Shown in pieces: positions 11,263 through 56,999 of a DNA stretch of 64,000 bases. Position numbers and translations under genes: made by a program. A model generated the notes under the pieces. The model was not told where the DNA came from, made no database searches, and was given only the letters and a program-made list of their open reading frames with translations. The stretch spans positions 51,875,657 to 51,939,656 of the forward strand of contig JACMZG010001911.1 of the NCBI GenBank assembly GCA_018340805.1, read 5' to 3'. This stretch comes from Microvelia longipes (lineage: Eukaryota > Arthropoda > Insecta > Hemiptera > Veliidae). Numbering within the stretch: position 1 is the stretch's first letter; each line of letters starts with the position of its first letter.

Positions 11263-13268
11263 TCATAAATTTTCACATAAAATATGTCTGTTAACAGTCT
11301 AAAGCTGGCTTTGTAAATATATCTAACTGTGTGAGAAGAGATTAAGAGACTGTCAATTTTACTTAACCTAATGAATCTTTTACCTTTAGTTTATAACCTA
11401 AAAACTAAGAAAGGTATTAAAGAGTTAGATTGGACTAAACTCTAAATATTGCTGTTTGATTTGATACATTTATAATTACATTATAATACAATGCAAAAGT
11501 TTTTTTTACATCAAAACCTTCTAAAATTAACAATAAGTTGTCAATACCTTGCTTAGTTATGCAGATTATTAATCATTTTTGGCAAATAATTGATAGAAAA
11601 ATTGTTGAGAGATTTTTTGTCAGCAATAATGTTTAGAACTGAATGAACTAACACTTTAAGATACATAATTAATAAGTAGCGTACATTTTTCCTTTTTATT
11701 TAATTAAAATAGCTTATTATCCAGTATTGGAAATAAAGCAACGAATAAAACAAATATATAACAGAATAAAAAAGAAATGGAAATAAAACTGATTTGCATG
11801 TTGAAACATAAAATAAAACTGACCATAAAAATTCAACTTTACTACCAATAAATAGTTATTGTTTAGCATCAGGACTGTAGCCAAAGAGTGGCAAGGGGGC
11901 CCTGCCCCTGTTAGAAAAATGTTGCTCACAAAATAATTTGTCTCTTAAAGATGAGTGAAACAAATGCCCCCTCTAGGACCCCCCCCCCTATTACAAGTTT
12001 TGGTTGGCTACGGGTCTGTATGGTATAGTAACAAAAAAAATTAAAACATAAAAATAACACCTAATAAATTATTTTTTAATTAATGTAATTGAATTAAAGA
12101 TAAATTAAAAATCTTTATCAACAGTCTTCAATATTATAACAAAAAACAAAACATATTTAAAAGCATCTAATTATAAAATAATACTTCATTAACAGCAGGA
12201 AAAACAGTACAAACAGGTAGAAGCTTAGTAGTTAGAGAAAAAAACAGGATAAAAATGAAAAACATAATAGAAAATGTGCATCACTAAAAAAATGCAACAT
12301 CATTCGCTAATTATTCTACATATCAATTGTCTATGGAATAGTAAATGTAATATAATATAACTTCAACTGTCGAGTAGTCTTCTAGGTCATAACTCACTTG
12401 TTACATACTTTTCAGAATCCGGTAAAACAAGAAGTATTTAATAAAATTGTAATATTCTACATTATTAAGGTAAAACGCAAGTGGAGTGTATTACAGTAAT
12501 CAATACAAAAAGCCTCTCCACAAAACTGCTTTTTCTATTGATTACTGTAATATTCCAAATTTAAGTTTAATATAGAATCCAATATGCTACACATACAGTA
12601 AATTACAATTACTATAAAAAAATAAAATTAAAAATATTTTTACCTCTTACAGAGAATTTTAAGTAAAAGAAATAAATTAATAAAAAGTAAAATTCACTCA
12701 AAAATTACAATCGTAACAAAACAAATAGAAGATAATTTATAGAGACTCAAGAAAGTAGCAAAAACTGTAAAAAATATCTTAATTATTAAAATTCAAAAGA
12801 AAATTAATACCGAAATTTATTTTAAGCTTATTTTGCTTATACTTAAAATACTACAGTATTTTCTAAAATAAAGCAGATCAACTAGAGAATTATTTCAATA
12901 AATCAATCAAACTTTAACAACCAATTTTTATCTAAAGAAATTTGCAATAAATTAAAATGAGATTTACACAGTGAGATTGTAAAATTTAATATTTTTTTGA
13001 CTTGCAAATAGCGCCCCCTTAATAAATTTTAAATTTGGTAGGCTTTCAGTTTTTTCCGCAAAACATGACGTAACGTTTATGTTGTGCTAATAATAACGGT
13101 TGATAATTTCTTGATTCATAGACTTAACTAAAACGTCCTTGTAATAATTAACAAACAATCATATAAGCTCATTTATTCTTTGGAAGTTCCCTAAAAGGAT
13201 ATTAGAACTAATTACTGTTATAAAATTAATAATTATAATACTTAAAGTTACTTAATTACTGCTTTTAC
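11263..13268. other. AT-rich intergenic stretch with two small inverted-repeat elements
   Basis: No gene recognised. A small element at about 11875-12014 has ends CTGTAGCCAA / TTGGCTACGG and inner G-run/C-run blocks. A hairpin at 12484-12556 has 16-bp arms (ATTACAGTAATCAATA and its inverse). Confidence 0.45.
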
Positions 13269-13370
13269 ATACTTGTTATAATATTTTGGCTATTAGCTCA
13301 AAGACCCCTCTAAAGTCTTCCCAAGGACCCTTCGGTGTCTGCAGACCACACTTTGCCTAACCCTGATTTA
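13269..13370 (-). mobile_element. hAT-like terminal fragment
   Basis: Read on the minus strand, the text CAGGGTTAGGCAAAGTGTGG followed by TCTGCAGACACC resembles the terminal region of hAT-type MITEs. A similar piece lies at 38935-39010. No transposase coding was seen. Confidence 0.4.
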
Positions 13371-13794
13371 ATTAATAAAACAGACTTCAACAAACTACAA
13401 TTATTTCTACTTTCTTTTCACCTCTACAAAGAAAACATATTAAATATACTATCTTCTATCAAAACAAAAAAGTCACAGACAAATTTATTTTAAGCCAAAA
13501 ATAAATAACAGAAATAATCTTCCTGAAGATTTTCATTAAAAACAGAATTTTATCACCCTCTCCCTAATAATTTCTTATCACAAGAGAGGAAAAGTTAAAA
13601 TTAACAAAATGTAATAAATAACCACAATGAAATCTTAATGAGTTACAGTATATAACATGGTTAACATAAATAATTAAAGATATTTTCTGTAAGTAGAAAC
13701 TTTGTACTTCGCATGCTTTGGTTTTATAAAAATAAATTGGTTTTTAACAATTTTATTTTTTAAATTTGTATACTTAAGGCTCTTCTAAAATTTG

Positions 13795-14690
13795 GGTTTT
13801 AAGGGGTGTATAGTAGGACTGGTAGGATCAAGGAAAAATATTGCTAAGGAGTGATTTAGGGTGTTAAGGAGTGTATAATAGGATAGTAGCTCAAGGAAAA
13901 TTTGCTAAGGAGTGATTTAGGGTGTTAAGGGGTGTATAGTAGGACTAGTAGCATCAGGAAAAATATTGCTAAGGAGTGATTTAGGGTGTTAAGGGGGTGT
14001 ATAGTAGGACTGGTAGGATCAAGGAAAAATATTGCTAAGGAGTGATTTAGGGTGTTAAGGAGGTGTATAGTAGGACTAGTAGCATCAAGGAAAAATATTG
14101 CTAAGGAGTGATTTAGGGTGTTAAGGGGGTGTATAGTAGGACTGGTAGATCAAGGAAAAATATTGCTAAGGAGTGATTTAGGGTGTTAAGGAGGTGTATA
14201 GTAGGACTAGTAGCATCAAGGAAAAATATTGCTAAGGAGTGATTTAGGGTGTTAAGGGGGTGTATAGTAGGACTGGTAGGATCAAGGAAAAATATTGCTA
14301 AGGAGTGATTTAGGGTGTTAAGGAGGTGTATAGTAGGACTGGTAGCATCAAGGAAAAATATTGCTAAGGAGTGATTTAGGGTGTTAAGGGGGTGTATAGT
14401 AGGACTAGTAGGATCAAGGAAAAATATTGCTAAGGAGTGATTTAGGTGTTAAGGAGGTGTATAGTAGGACTAGTAGCATCAAGGAAATATTGCTAAGAGG
14501 TGATTTAGGGTGTAAGGGGTGTATAGTAGGACTGTAGCATCAAGGAAAAATATTGCTAAGGAGTGATTTAGGGTGTAAGGGTGTATAGGACTAGTAGGAT
14601 CAAGGAAAAATATTGCCAAGGTGATTTAGGGTTTTAAGGGAGTGTATAGTAGGACTGGTAGGATCAAGGAAAAATATTACCAAGGATTGA
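13795..14690 (+). repeat. 65-bp minisatellite, about 13 units
   Basis: Tandem copies carry GTGTATAGTAGGACT, then GGTAGGATCAAGG or AGTAGCATCAAGG, then AAAAATATTGCTAAGGAGTG and ATTTAGGGTGTTAAGG. Over much of the array the GGTAGGATC and AGTAGCATC forms alternate, giving a higher-order period near 130 bp. Units at the right end are more decayed. Confidence 0.85.
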
Positions 14691-15462
14691 AGCTATCTCT
14701 GTTTAGCATATAACCTAAACAGAAACCTCTTGTTTTCATTTATCAAATGGAACTCACTCGAATAATTTAATTTGTTTGCAATTGTAAACAATAATTGTGA
14801 CTATTAGCTAATTTACTCTGGGAAAAATTTGGTAATTGAAAAGTATACCTGGTTTTTCTAATATACAATTCAAATGCCAAAAAGAACCCTAGTTTATTCA
14901 TACTCACTAAAGTAGTGTATTTGGCAAAAAATAAAAGGATAGTGAAAACCAAATTTGACTTAGATCAGATGAAAATTGGCTAAATACAGTTGAATAGACA
15001 GAGTGAAGCCTTAATTGATAATTAAGATATATAGACAATGGCCCTTCTAAAAATTGATAAAAACCACAATATAAATAATGGTAAACAAGCAATACTGAAA
15101 ACTCAATAAAATTCCAACCAACATAATAATAACAAAACAAATAAATTACAATTATTTACACAATCTATAAAATAATTAATAAATTAATTAAATGAGATTA
15201 ACCATAGAGTTTAATTAAAATTAACGGAGGATTAAATTAAACTTAAAAAATTTACAGATCATAATTAGATAAATATAACAAATAATTATTAATTAATTAT
15301 TACTAATAATATGAAGAAAACAAAGCTATAATAAACATTAACAGGGGAATTTGGTTTAATTAAGTTTAAAATATAATAACTTTATTTTATTTAAACAAGA
15401 AAATAAACAACACTTTGTATTTAAAGGGTAAAATAGCCTTACTTTTAAGAAAGGATAATATG

Positions 15463-15552
<90 letters not shown>

Positions 15553-17883
15553 ATATTGAAAGTTAAGCAGCATAGAGCGATATCAGTGCCTGAATGAGTG
15601 TCCTTTGGAAATAAAACAAAATTACTATTTGAGGACAACTGAAGAGTCTGAAAACATGTTGCATTATAACTTTGGTAATTTTTATACTGAGAAGACAAGA
15701 GCGACCTGAGTCTGAAGTAGAGAGGATGACGTGTAGTGAACCCAATGTGGTAGGGAAAAGTTCCGAGGTTCCCTGCACCTCAATTTTTAAGAACTGATCT
15801 AATCTTGTACTTGATGACTTAACTCCTTTTGCTTTTGAACTAAAATAAACTAATAGTTTTAAACTAATTATCAATACACAAAAAATTGTCTAGTATCTTA
15901 TTTAAAAATAATAGATTTCACTCTCGTAGGTGAAAACTAATGTCATTTTTATAACACTGAAAGATTAACCTTAAGTTGAACATTAATGCAAACTAGAGTA
16001 TCTATACAATAAGAGCAAAAATTATTTTCTAGCACTGGATCATCCTTCAGATTTATTTACATATTTCTTTTTAAGTGCTATTAAAACTTTTACTAATTCC
16101 TATGTGCTTGGGTGACACAGAAAATTTTCCCATTTTATCTCATTTTTTACTCTTCACTATCAAACTCTTTAAAGGGATATTGTTTTTAGTTAATAACTAT
16201 CTATTTTTATTTTAGATAATAAGGTAAACCACTTTTTGATAGTACTCAAGTAAAAAAGCAGGAAAAATTAGAGTGATTAATTTTATATTCCACAAATACA
16301 TAATGAAATATTTCTCAAATTTATTTTAAAAAATAAAAAAAACAATTAAAATTAACAAATAAAATAAGGATTCTAAAATTTGTAAAACAAATAAATTGTG
16401 ATTACCAATAATTTGTAATAGGTAAATACACTATTTCACCTAATAAATTATCCAATCAATCATTCAATTATTCATTACTTACAAATAAATAAAAAAGTAA
16501 CTTTGTATAAAAATTGTACTACAAAGAAAAATATTATTGGACTGGATGAAAAAATCTTAAAATAAATTATAAGAGCTGGCAGTGCTTACATTAAAGCTCT
16601 ATTAATTCACAACTACTAGTATTACCTCCTTACTTCAAAACTCATTCTTTCACAAATGTATTTCAGATTATTTTTTCATCATCTTAAAAAGTACAATAAT
16701 TGACATCAAGTTTAAATAATACAAAATATTTATGAGTACAAAATAATAATAAAAGTTGATTTAATTAATTCTAGTAGACTAAAATAGTCATAAATAAATA
16801 TATTAGTTAAAAAATAAGCAAAAATAAATAAACTTTTTAGTTTATAACTATCTATTTATGTTTTAGATAATAGGTTAAATCACTTCCTGATACTATTCCA
16901 TTTTTTTTATTAATTAAAAATTAAATAAAACAAAGTATGGGACAAGAATCCTTATTTTATTGGCGAATTTTTAATTTAGTACATAATATAACCGGTATGT
17001 AAAAAAGTAAAAAAAAATGTGAGTACATTTAATTTAAAAGTACATTTGCTCTTGTACGGTACAAAAGACTATTTTATAAACAATTCCTTAAGCAGTTAGG
17101 CAGGGTGCCTGAAATATATAGTTATTGTGATTTGATATACTACATGTGAGTGATCAATGTCTTTAATGTTAAATACAATTATTTTAGTCTTGTCAAACAT
17201 GTTCAAAACATTTTGGATATTTTCAATTAAAAAAATTATAAGATATGAAATTAATTTTTTTTACTATGGAGAAGACAGTAAAATATGCAGGGATAAAGCT
17301 TAAAGTATAACATTTTTCATCAATACTTTTGTTAATTGATTTAATCTAATTTCGTTAATTAAATGTTTAATTTTTTAACAGTAAAATAATTTCTTCATAG
17401 AAAATGAATACATGATCAAAAACATTTAACTGCTTAAGAACAAATGATATAGTTCAAACCCCTCACTTTAATTAGTGCAATAACAGGTAAGAAGAAAGCA
17501 ACCTAATTCTAAAATTAAATTTGATTAATCCAATAAGATTAAACAAAAATTTGATTTAAGGAATACTCAAAGTACTAATTGATACATTAACCAGAGCATG
17601 TTAAGGAATGAGGATAAGGTTCGAACTGGTCTAATAGATTCTTCAAACTTTTCATCAACAGTAAAAGGGATTTTGCTGAACTTAATCTTAAGTTTTACTA
17701 TTTAAATTTTTCTTACTTTAGCAGGTACTATTAAGAAAAATATGAATAACCTTAATAGTAGAATTAACAAAGAAATACTAAAAAGCTCAAATAATTGGTT
17801 GTCCTTTGCTAATGATTTACAATTTTGAGTCAGCTTGAATAAAATAAAATACAAAAACGAAAATATCCTCTAAATTAAATAGC
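14691..17883. other. intergenic stretch downstream of CenG1A, with TA microsatellite
   Basis: A (TA)n tract occupies about 15467-15556 and creates spurious isoleucine/tyrosine-rich frames. A direct repeat of about 70 bp is visible between 16185-16255 and 16835-16905 (TAACTATCTATTT..TTTTAGATAATA). No coding exon was found. Confidence 0.5.
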
Positions 17884-18138
17884 TTTATTTCTCCTTGAAA
17901 CTAAATGTCTTCATAATTTATCAATATTTAGTTTAACAGATGTTATCTAGTACAGAAGTAATTCATCCTTAAGAAAAAATACTTTATAGAACTCAATTTT
18001 TGTAAAAAATGTGAACCACACTTGGCTAAAGTTCATTTTGTTTTGAACATGTTTGACCAAACTAACCTATTTTATAATTTATAATTTAAAAATTCATTTT
18101 CTATGTTTGAAAAAATTAAAATAAGGAGGTGAGAAAGA
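17884..18138 (-). promoter_or_regulatory. probable CenG1A 3' UTR with AATAAA signal
   Basis: On the minus strand the stop codon at 18141-18139 is followed by AT-rich non-coding sequence. The hexamer AATAAA (TTTATT on the plus strand) is at 17884-17889, about 250 nt after the stop. Such hexamers are common in AT-rich DNA, so the actual cleavage site is a guess. Confidence 0.35.
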
Positions 18139-50857
<32,719 letters not shown>

Positions 50858-51590
50858 TGTTTTCAAATTTAAAAGTTATTTCCTAACTTTTTTCAATCCC
50901 CCATCTCAACATTTACAAATAAAAATCAACAATAAGTTGATGAAAATCGAATAAAAGCATTGCGAAGAAAAATCGTGCACAATGTGTTCTTTTTTAACAA
51001 AAACTACATTTTAACCAACTTCGAAATTTTCAAGAGGTTTGATACGTTTTAAATTCGTTATTATAATTCATAAATTGAACAAAACACTTATAAATAAGTA
51101 ACTAAAATCATTTTCTTCTAAAAAGAAATCTTAAAACTGGGACAAACATCCGCGATGTTTATAAACAAAAAACAAAATGACGGATATCTAGAGCAAATTT
51201 TTTTTAAATATCAAAAAACTATAACCCAGGTATATTTACCAAATTTTTAAACAACATATGTATCCAAACTTTATGGTATCAAATGTACACGACTATATAC
51301 AAAGTATGATTAAAATCTATTCATAGTACATGAAAACATAATTAAATCATATTTTTTTAATTTTATATTTATAATTACTCAATAAGGATAATTTTATAGT
51401 CTGATTTAAAACCCGCGTAACATTGAAAATCTGTTGGCGAATGAAACCAATGTGCTCTTGAACTTGATTTTATTACTATCAAGTTTGATTATTTTTTTCG
51501 TTAATTATTTTTTAACTTTCTCCAAGCTCTCATTAATTAATTTTTACTAGATAGAATTATTAATATTAAGCCGGTTTTCTGTTTATAAAG
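50858..51590. promoter_or_regulatory. shared divergent promoter region, 733 bp between start codons
   Basis: CenG1A starts leftward at 50857 and the PITP gene rightward at 51591. The gap must hold both 5' UTRs and promoters unless upstream exons exist. AT-rich, with no clear TATA box I would trust. CG dinucleotides look more frequent between 50500 and 51180 than in the flanks (by eye only). Confidence 0.55.
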
Positions 51591-51641
51591 ATGGTGTTAA
51601 CTCATGAATATCGGATTTGTATGCCACTGTCTGTTGAGGAG
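51591..51641 (+). CDS. rdgBbeta: PITP exon 1
   Basis: Seventeen codons from the ATG at 51591, which lies at the position expected for the family N-terminus M(L/V)(L/T)xEYRICMPL. Donor GTAGAT at 51642. Confidence 0.9.
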
Positions 51642-52826
51642 GTAGATAATTTTCTATTTAATTAAACTATTAATTTTTGTTGTAATAATTAATTGGTGTA
51701 ATGCTTCCAAATCTCGAGTTTTTCATTGTTAACTGTTTTACGATAGTTGATAGGAGTGATTTTATGAATTAGTACCGATCCTGGCTGAACCTACCTTGTT
51801 GCTCCTGTTACCTAGTATGGTTTACAGGCTGTATCCAACATCCTGGAAAACTTCAATGCTAATAGAGTTAGCCTTATTAATTATTCCTAAAACCTTTAAG
51901 GAAAATTATGCTTTTAGTCAGAGAATCAATAGAATCGAGTCCCTCAAAGGGTTTTAAGTAGTGTGAGGGAAGTAAATGCAATAGTTTCTAATTTGTTGCC
52001 TATTATCCTGATTGGGCAAACGCAGGGAGTCCCAGCGGTGTAATATTTAGCTCGTTCGCCTGCCATCTAAACACATGGTTAAAATCAGTTGACAGCATAG
52101 GAAAATAATACTAAGTAGCCAATGAGGTTATTCCTGAATGATTATTTTCCCGCGCTGTCAACTGATTTTAGCCATATGTTATAAGGGATGGAAATCCTTT
52201 CACTTTCCATCCTTCAAAACGGACGTTAAGCCGGTGGTTTGTAAGGCTGTGCGATGTCAAATAATCGTAAAAGATCCCCTTTTGTTCTTTAAAATCATAT
52301 AAGATTATTAAGTAATGGTTAGGAATATCTTCAGTTTATTAACTTGGTTCAATTAATTCAATTTATTTATTAATTTACAAAGAAGGTAGCTTTCGCCAAT
52401 GGCCTTTGTTTGACAATACAAAAATCTGTTTCAATGGAAGTGTCTTGATGGTAACAAGCATTGACTTACTGCCATTAATGGTTGATGTTGGTATTTTAAA
52501 ACAGTTCCTTAGTGGATTTTTTTGGAGAAATTTTAGAGACAACTGTAAGAATTTTGTGAAGTTAACTTTCCCCATGAGGTTAGTTGTAGGTTAGTCTTGT
52601 TCTGCTTTGTATTATTAGTGTTAAAAGACTTGTTAACAAATGTTTTGCTGGTAATGGTGTGATGAAATATTTTGCAGTATAGGATTGGTCAGCTGTACAT
52701 GATAGCACGTCACAGTCTAGAGCAAACTGGATCAGGAAATGGTGTGGAAATTATAGACTTCCATGAGTGTGAGGATCCTGTCCATGGCAAGGGACAGTTT
52801 ACTGAGAAAAGAATTCATTTGAATGA
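51591..52826 (+). CDS. rdgBbeta: class II phosphatidylinositol transfer protein (RdgB-beta/PITPNC1), first two exons only
   Basis: PITPs shuttle phosphatidylinositol (class IIB also phosphatidic acid) between membranes. Exon 1 (51591-51641) encodes MVLTHEYRICMPLSVEE and exon 2 (52678-52826) YRIGQLYMIARHSLEQTGSG..EDPVHGKGQFTEKRIHLNE. EYRICMPL, YRIGQLYM and GQFTEKRxxLN are signatures of the RdgB-beta branch; class I PITPs differ at these sites. The exons join in phase 0 (GAG|GTAGAT; TTTGCAG|TAT), and exon 2 ends at GTAGGT in phase 2. About 66 of the roughly 250-residue transfer domain is present. No later exon was found up to 64000. Intron 1 contains a SINE split by a MITE. Confidence 0.93.
52018..52300 (+). 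mobile_element. tRNA-derived SINE-like element split by a MITE
   Basis: GCGGTGTAATATTTAGCTCG followed by TTCGCCTGCC (52035-52063) resembles a tRNA head with an A box. After the MITE, GGGATGGAAATCC..GGACGTTAAGCCGGTGGTTT continues, matching the tails at 5400-5480 and 8640-8690. The B box region is missing or was lost at the insertion. Not a functional tRNA. Confidence 0.55.
52064..52183. mobile_element. palindromic MITE (ACACGGCTAAAATC family), copy 5
   Basis: ACACATGGTTAAAATCAGTT..CAGCATAGGAAAATAATAC..CCAATGAGGTT on the left is mirrored by CGCTGTCAACTGATTTTAGC on the right. At 118 bp it is the shortest copy. It sits inside the SINE in PITP intron 1. Confidence 0.7.
52678..52826 (+). CDS. rdgBbeta: PITP exon 2
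   Basis: Opens after TTTGCAG with YRIGQLYMIARHSLEQTG and ends FTEKRIHLN. The donor GTAGGT at 52827 avoids the in-frame TAG and matches the phase-2 boundary expected after LN(S/E). A TA microsatellite starts 20 bp downstream. Confidence 0.93.
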
Positions 52827-52845
52827 GTAGGTTCATATAAATAAT

Positions 52846-52871
52846 CATATATATATATATATATATATATA

Positions 52872-52942
<71 letters not shown>

Positions 52943-52958
52943 TATATATAATAATATA

Positions 52959-52990
<32 letters not shown>

Positions 52991-52995
52991 TATAG
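52846..52995 (+). repeat. TA microsatellite
   Basis: About 145 bp of (TA)n with a few AATA interruptions, directly after PITP exon 2. Confidence 0.9.
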
Positions 52996-53017
52996 CTATA
53001 AACTGGTATCTTTATTG

Positions 53018-54180
53018 CGTCAATTACATTGAATCATTGACGCACTAAGCCTGAAGCACTATGCCTGCAAATTTTCTTCAGGAGTAGGTTTAGCGCGTCA
53101 TATAAAATACCTTCACTCACACTAATACAAGCACTCACACTATTAAACTGCAGGCATACTGCATCAATTTGTACATACATCGTTTATCTTTTTGCATGTG
53201 CTTATTGCATCTGAGCAATAAACCTGCAATGTTAACATTAGAGTAGGATTATTGCGTCTCGACAACATGTATCTTTTTGAACGAACGAAGTGAGTTCTTA
53301 CATTTCAGAAGAATGGGACGGCGCGTTTGTTTGTGTGTTTGCGTGTGTGTTGTGTTTGTACGTGTAGCGATAACTGCCGTAAAAGTTGACCGATTTTGAT
53401 AAAATTTTGTATACAGGTAAAACTAATTATGTGTCAGAGCTGTATAGTTTTGGTAATATTCCGAAAAATATTTTCAAAAATGGCGGAGCGGATAAAAAAA
53501 ATTTTGAGCGAAAAAATCGTGTTGTATATCGTTTCAAAGCTCTTAAAGAGTAGAAAAGAAAATATATGTTTCATGGTCAACATTTTAAAATTTTTTGAAA
53601 TTTAAAAATGGCGGCTAAAATAATGAACTCAAAAATTTAAAATTAAAGGAATAACTCGAGTAATATATCGTTGTAAAGCTCTTGATTAATAGAACAAAAT
53701 ATGTTATATACTAAATTCCGAAAAATTCAACATGGCGGCCATAATTTAATATAATAATTAGTTTTAACTAATTTTATAAGAATTTACTAAATAAAATCTA
53801 TTGTAATATACTTTAGATACTTTTATTACAAGTAAAACTAACTATATGTCAGAGCTGTATAGGTTTTGGTAATATTCCGAAAATATTTCAAAATGGCGGC
53901 CAATATGGTGGACCGGATAAAAAATTATTAAGCAAAAAAATCGTGTTGTATATCGTATAAAAGCTCTTAAAGAGTAGAAAAAGAAAATATATTTTTCATG
54001 GTCAACATTTTAAAATTTTTTGAAAAATTTATAAAATGGCGGCTAAAATAATGAACTCAAAAAATTAAAATTTAAAGCGAGCCTTTTTAACTATGTATTA
54101 TTATAGACATACGCAATCAAGCGAGCGAAGCGAGCCTTTTTTACACTGCATTAATATAAATATAAGCAATCTAGCGAGCA
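53018..54180 (+). repeat. composite repeat with duplicated ~260-bp module
   Basis: 53386-53645 and 53805-54070 are imperfect direct repeats (GTAAAACTAATTATGTGTCA..TTGGTAATATTCCGAAAA..AAAATGGCGG). Around them lie GCGAGCGAAGCGAGCC (54120-54136) with a variant near 54171, and GAACGAAGTGAGTTC (53281). 53018-53270 has two related segments with GCAATAAACCTGCA-like text. It leads straight into the satellite. Possibly part of a large non-autonomous transposon; identity unknown. The open frame at 53396-53605 is not convincing as a gene. Confidence 0.55.
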
Positions 54181-54184
54181 AAGC

Positions 54185-55090
54185 GAGCCATTTTTGACGC
54201 TACTTATCTCATACTTATAAGATGTACGCAAATAGAGATGACTCTACTTATCTCATACTAATAAATGTAAGCATATAGATGACGCTACTTATCTCTACGC
54301 TATATAGAGATGACGCTACTATCTCATACTAATAAGATGTGAGCATATAGAGATGACGCTACTTATCTCATACCAATAAGATGTAAGCATATAGAGATGA
54401 CGCTACTTATCTCATACTAAAAGATGTAAGCATATAGAGATGACGCTACTAATAATATATGATGTAAGCATATAGAGATGACCTATTATCTAATAAGATG
54501 TAAGCATATAGAGATGACGCTACTTATCTCATACTAATAAGATGTAAGCATACAGAGATGACGCTACTTATCTCATAATAATATGATGTAAGCATATAGA
54601 GATGACGCTACTTATCTCATACCAATAAGATGTAAGCATATAAGATGACGCTACTTATCTCATACCAATAAGATGTAAGCATATAGAGATGACGCTACTT
54701 ATCTCATACCAATAAGATGTAAGCATATAGAGATGACGCTACTTATCTCATACCAATAAGATGTAAGCATATAGAGATGACGCTACTTATCTCATACCAA
54801 TAAGATGTAAGCATATAGAGATGACGCTACTTATCTCATACTAATAAGATGTAAGCATATAGAGATGACGCTGCCTATCTTATACCAATGAGATGTAAGC
54901 ATATAGAGATGGCACGGCTTATTTAATATTAACGAGATGTAAGCATATAGAGATGGCACGGCTTATTTAATATTAACGAGATGTAAGCATATAGAGATGG
55001 CACGGCTTATTTAATATTAACGAGATGTAAGCATATAGAGATGGCACCTTATTTATTAACAATGTAAGCATAGAGATGGCACTGAATATC
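54185..55090 (+). repeat. satellite array 1, 44-bp units with 22-bp core
   Basis: About 20 units of a core beginning GATGTAAGCATATAGAGATG (plus AC) and a 22-bp linker GCTACTTATCTCATACCAAT(AA). From about 54880 the linker changes to GGCTTATTTAATATTAAC and the core ends in GGCAC. The core, in reverse complement, also forms the array at 58.5-62.0 kb. Confidence 0.9.
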
Positions 55091-56999
55091 TTATATCGAA
55101 GAGATAGCATTGCGTATCTCATATTCAAGATGCATATTGATATGAAACTTTGTATTGCATACTATAGAGATTTTACAGTGATGAGTCCATGTAACTTATA
55201 CAACGGAGATGTAAGTATATTGAGGTTACGGAAGCATATTTAAAGTAATGGCTGAAAGCCATTATTTTGGTATTTTGAGGCTTCTTAAGCATTAACAAGC
55301 TTAGATATTGAAATGAGAGAATGACGAGAGTATAAATGTCTTATTTAGTTAGATAACATAGACCTTATATTTTAATTATAGAATTTTAATTTATTTTTTT
55401 TAATCTAAATCTACCTGCAGTAGCTTTTATTAAAGCCCAGTGAGGATAAAAATTGTTTTGAATATTTGTTTTTAGCTCAAAGTGTAACTGTTCACTCTTT
55501 TTTTTATTAATATCAAAAATACTTTAGGTTCTAGTATGAGGTAAATTATCCAATTTTAAGAGTTAAGGCGCCAATTATTGGTGCCAAAATAATAGTTTCA
55601 GGAATAGAATTGATAGAGAAATGTCATTTTTTCTTCAACCTGAGACCTTATAAGTTTAGAATGGGAGCAAAGTTTTACATCATATAAAATATTTAGACAG
55701 TGAAGTCTAACAATTTTACTGTTTAGTAATAAAACACCGGTTTAACAAACATTTATTAATTTTAAATACAAACAAACTGATAAGTTTATGGATAATATAT
55801 TCCTTGCAAGGCAGAAAAAACAGTTTTCAAATTTTTTTTCTTATTCAATACTTTTGCAAAAGGCGAACTATTAGAACTTAACATAGTTGAAACCTAAAAA
55901 TGAGACATTATTTTAAGTATAAAAGTAAAACAAAACTATAAACAAAAGCTTATGAAGGATAATGAAAAAATAAATTTAATTAATTTTTACACAAAGAGCA
56001 ATATTTGCTCGTTAAATTTTAAAAATTGGATACCGGAAATGTATTTCCTTGGAACTTTTAGTTTTATCAAGTATGTAAATTTTTATCATGCAATATTTTC
56101 TACTGTAAACTCAAAACCAGTAATTATTGAAACGAACAAGTTGTGTCTGATTTTTCAAAGAAGTAATGTTCATATAATAGTGAAAATATCTTCTTGAGAA
56201 AATTTTCATTAAAAAATTGAATGAAACTTCCCTCCATCCCCACAAATTGGGATATATGTTATACTTATCTAATAAGAATAAATTATACAAAGCTAGTAAA
56301 ACAAAAATGGTGGTAACAAAGATCTTTATTTTAATAACACAAATTGAGATATTTGGGTAAATTAAGGGGGGTTGATTGAAAACTTCAAAGTTTTTTTCAA
56401 ATTTTTATAGAAAAAATTTATCAGGAAAATGTTTGAATTAATATATATGAAGAATATATTATTCTCTTGCTTATTCTCTTTATTTGACAAATCTTGTAGT
56501 TTTTGAGTCTACAGTGGAAAATAAAAACATATTAATATGATAAATTTACATTAGAAATCATGAAAAAAGAATTTTTAATTCAATTTAAGGTTATTTTATG
56601 AAAAAAAATAATGTGATTTTTTTAAAATAAAAAATGGATTTTTGTGTTTCGCTAATTTAAAAATTGGTTATGTCGCTGAGTGCTCAGCGTAGCCATTTGA
56701 CTACATATATTTGCATGGCTCTGGGTCAAATATAGTTGTTAATATTCATCCCTTAATGACCACTTCAAAGTTAGTCAATTCCCAAAGTTAAACAAAAAAT
56801 AGCTTACTAATATTATGTAAAAATAATAAGAATACTGGAAAATTTGAAAAATCATACAAACTTTAAACTTATGCAACAAGTGCAAACTTTTTTATGCTTA
56901 TTTCTGATTTTCTGTTGGCTCTGTGCAAAACATGAATAGGACTGAAAAAGTTAAAAAATAAGTTTATTTGTTTACTCGCTTTATCAAACCGTAACATAG
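55091..56999. other. PITP intron or intergenic sequence
   Basis: The first ~170 bp decays from the satellite. The remainder is AT-rich, with no exon similar to PITPs or other proteins recognised. Confidence 0.45.

Noticed and set aside
15387..15874. Open frames of 103 codons on the minus strand
   Set aside because: The first is built from the TA microsatellite (IYIYIY); neither has splice support or family similarity.
52035..52063. tRNA gene
   Set aside because: Only an A-box-like head is present; no cloverleaf, no B box, and interrupted by a MITE.
53396..53605. Lysine/isoleucine-rich open frame
   Set aside because: It lies in a duplicated repeat module and the frame is not kept in the second copy.
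54185..55090. CRISPR-like array (22-bp repeats, 22-bp spacers)
   Set aside because: Spacers are all the same sequence, there are no cas genes, and the context is an animal genome. It is a satellite.
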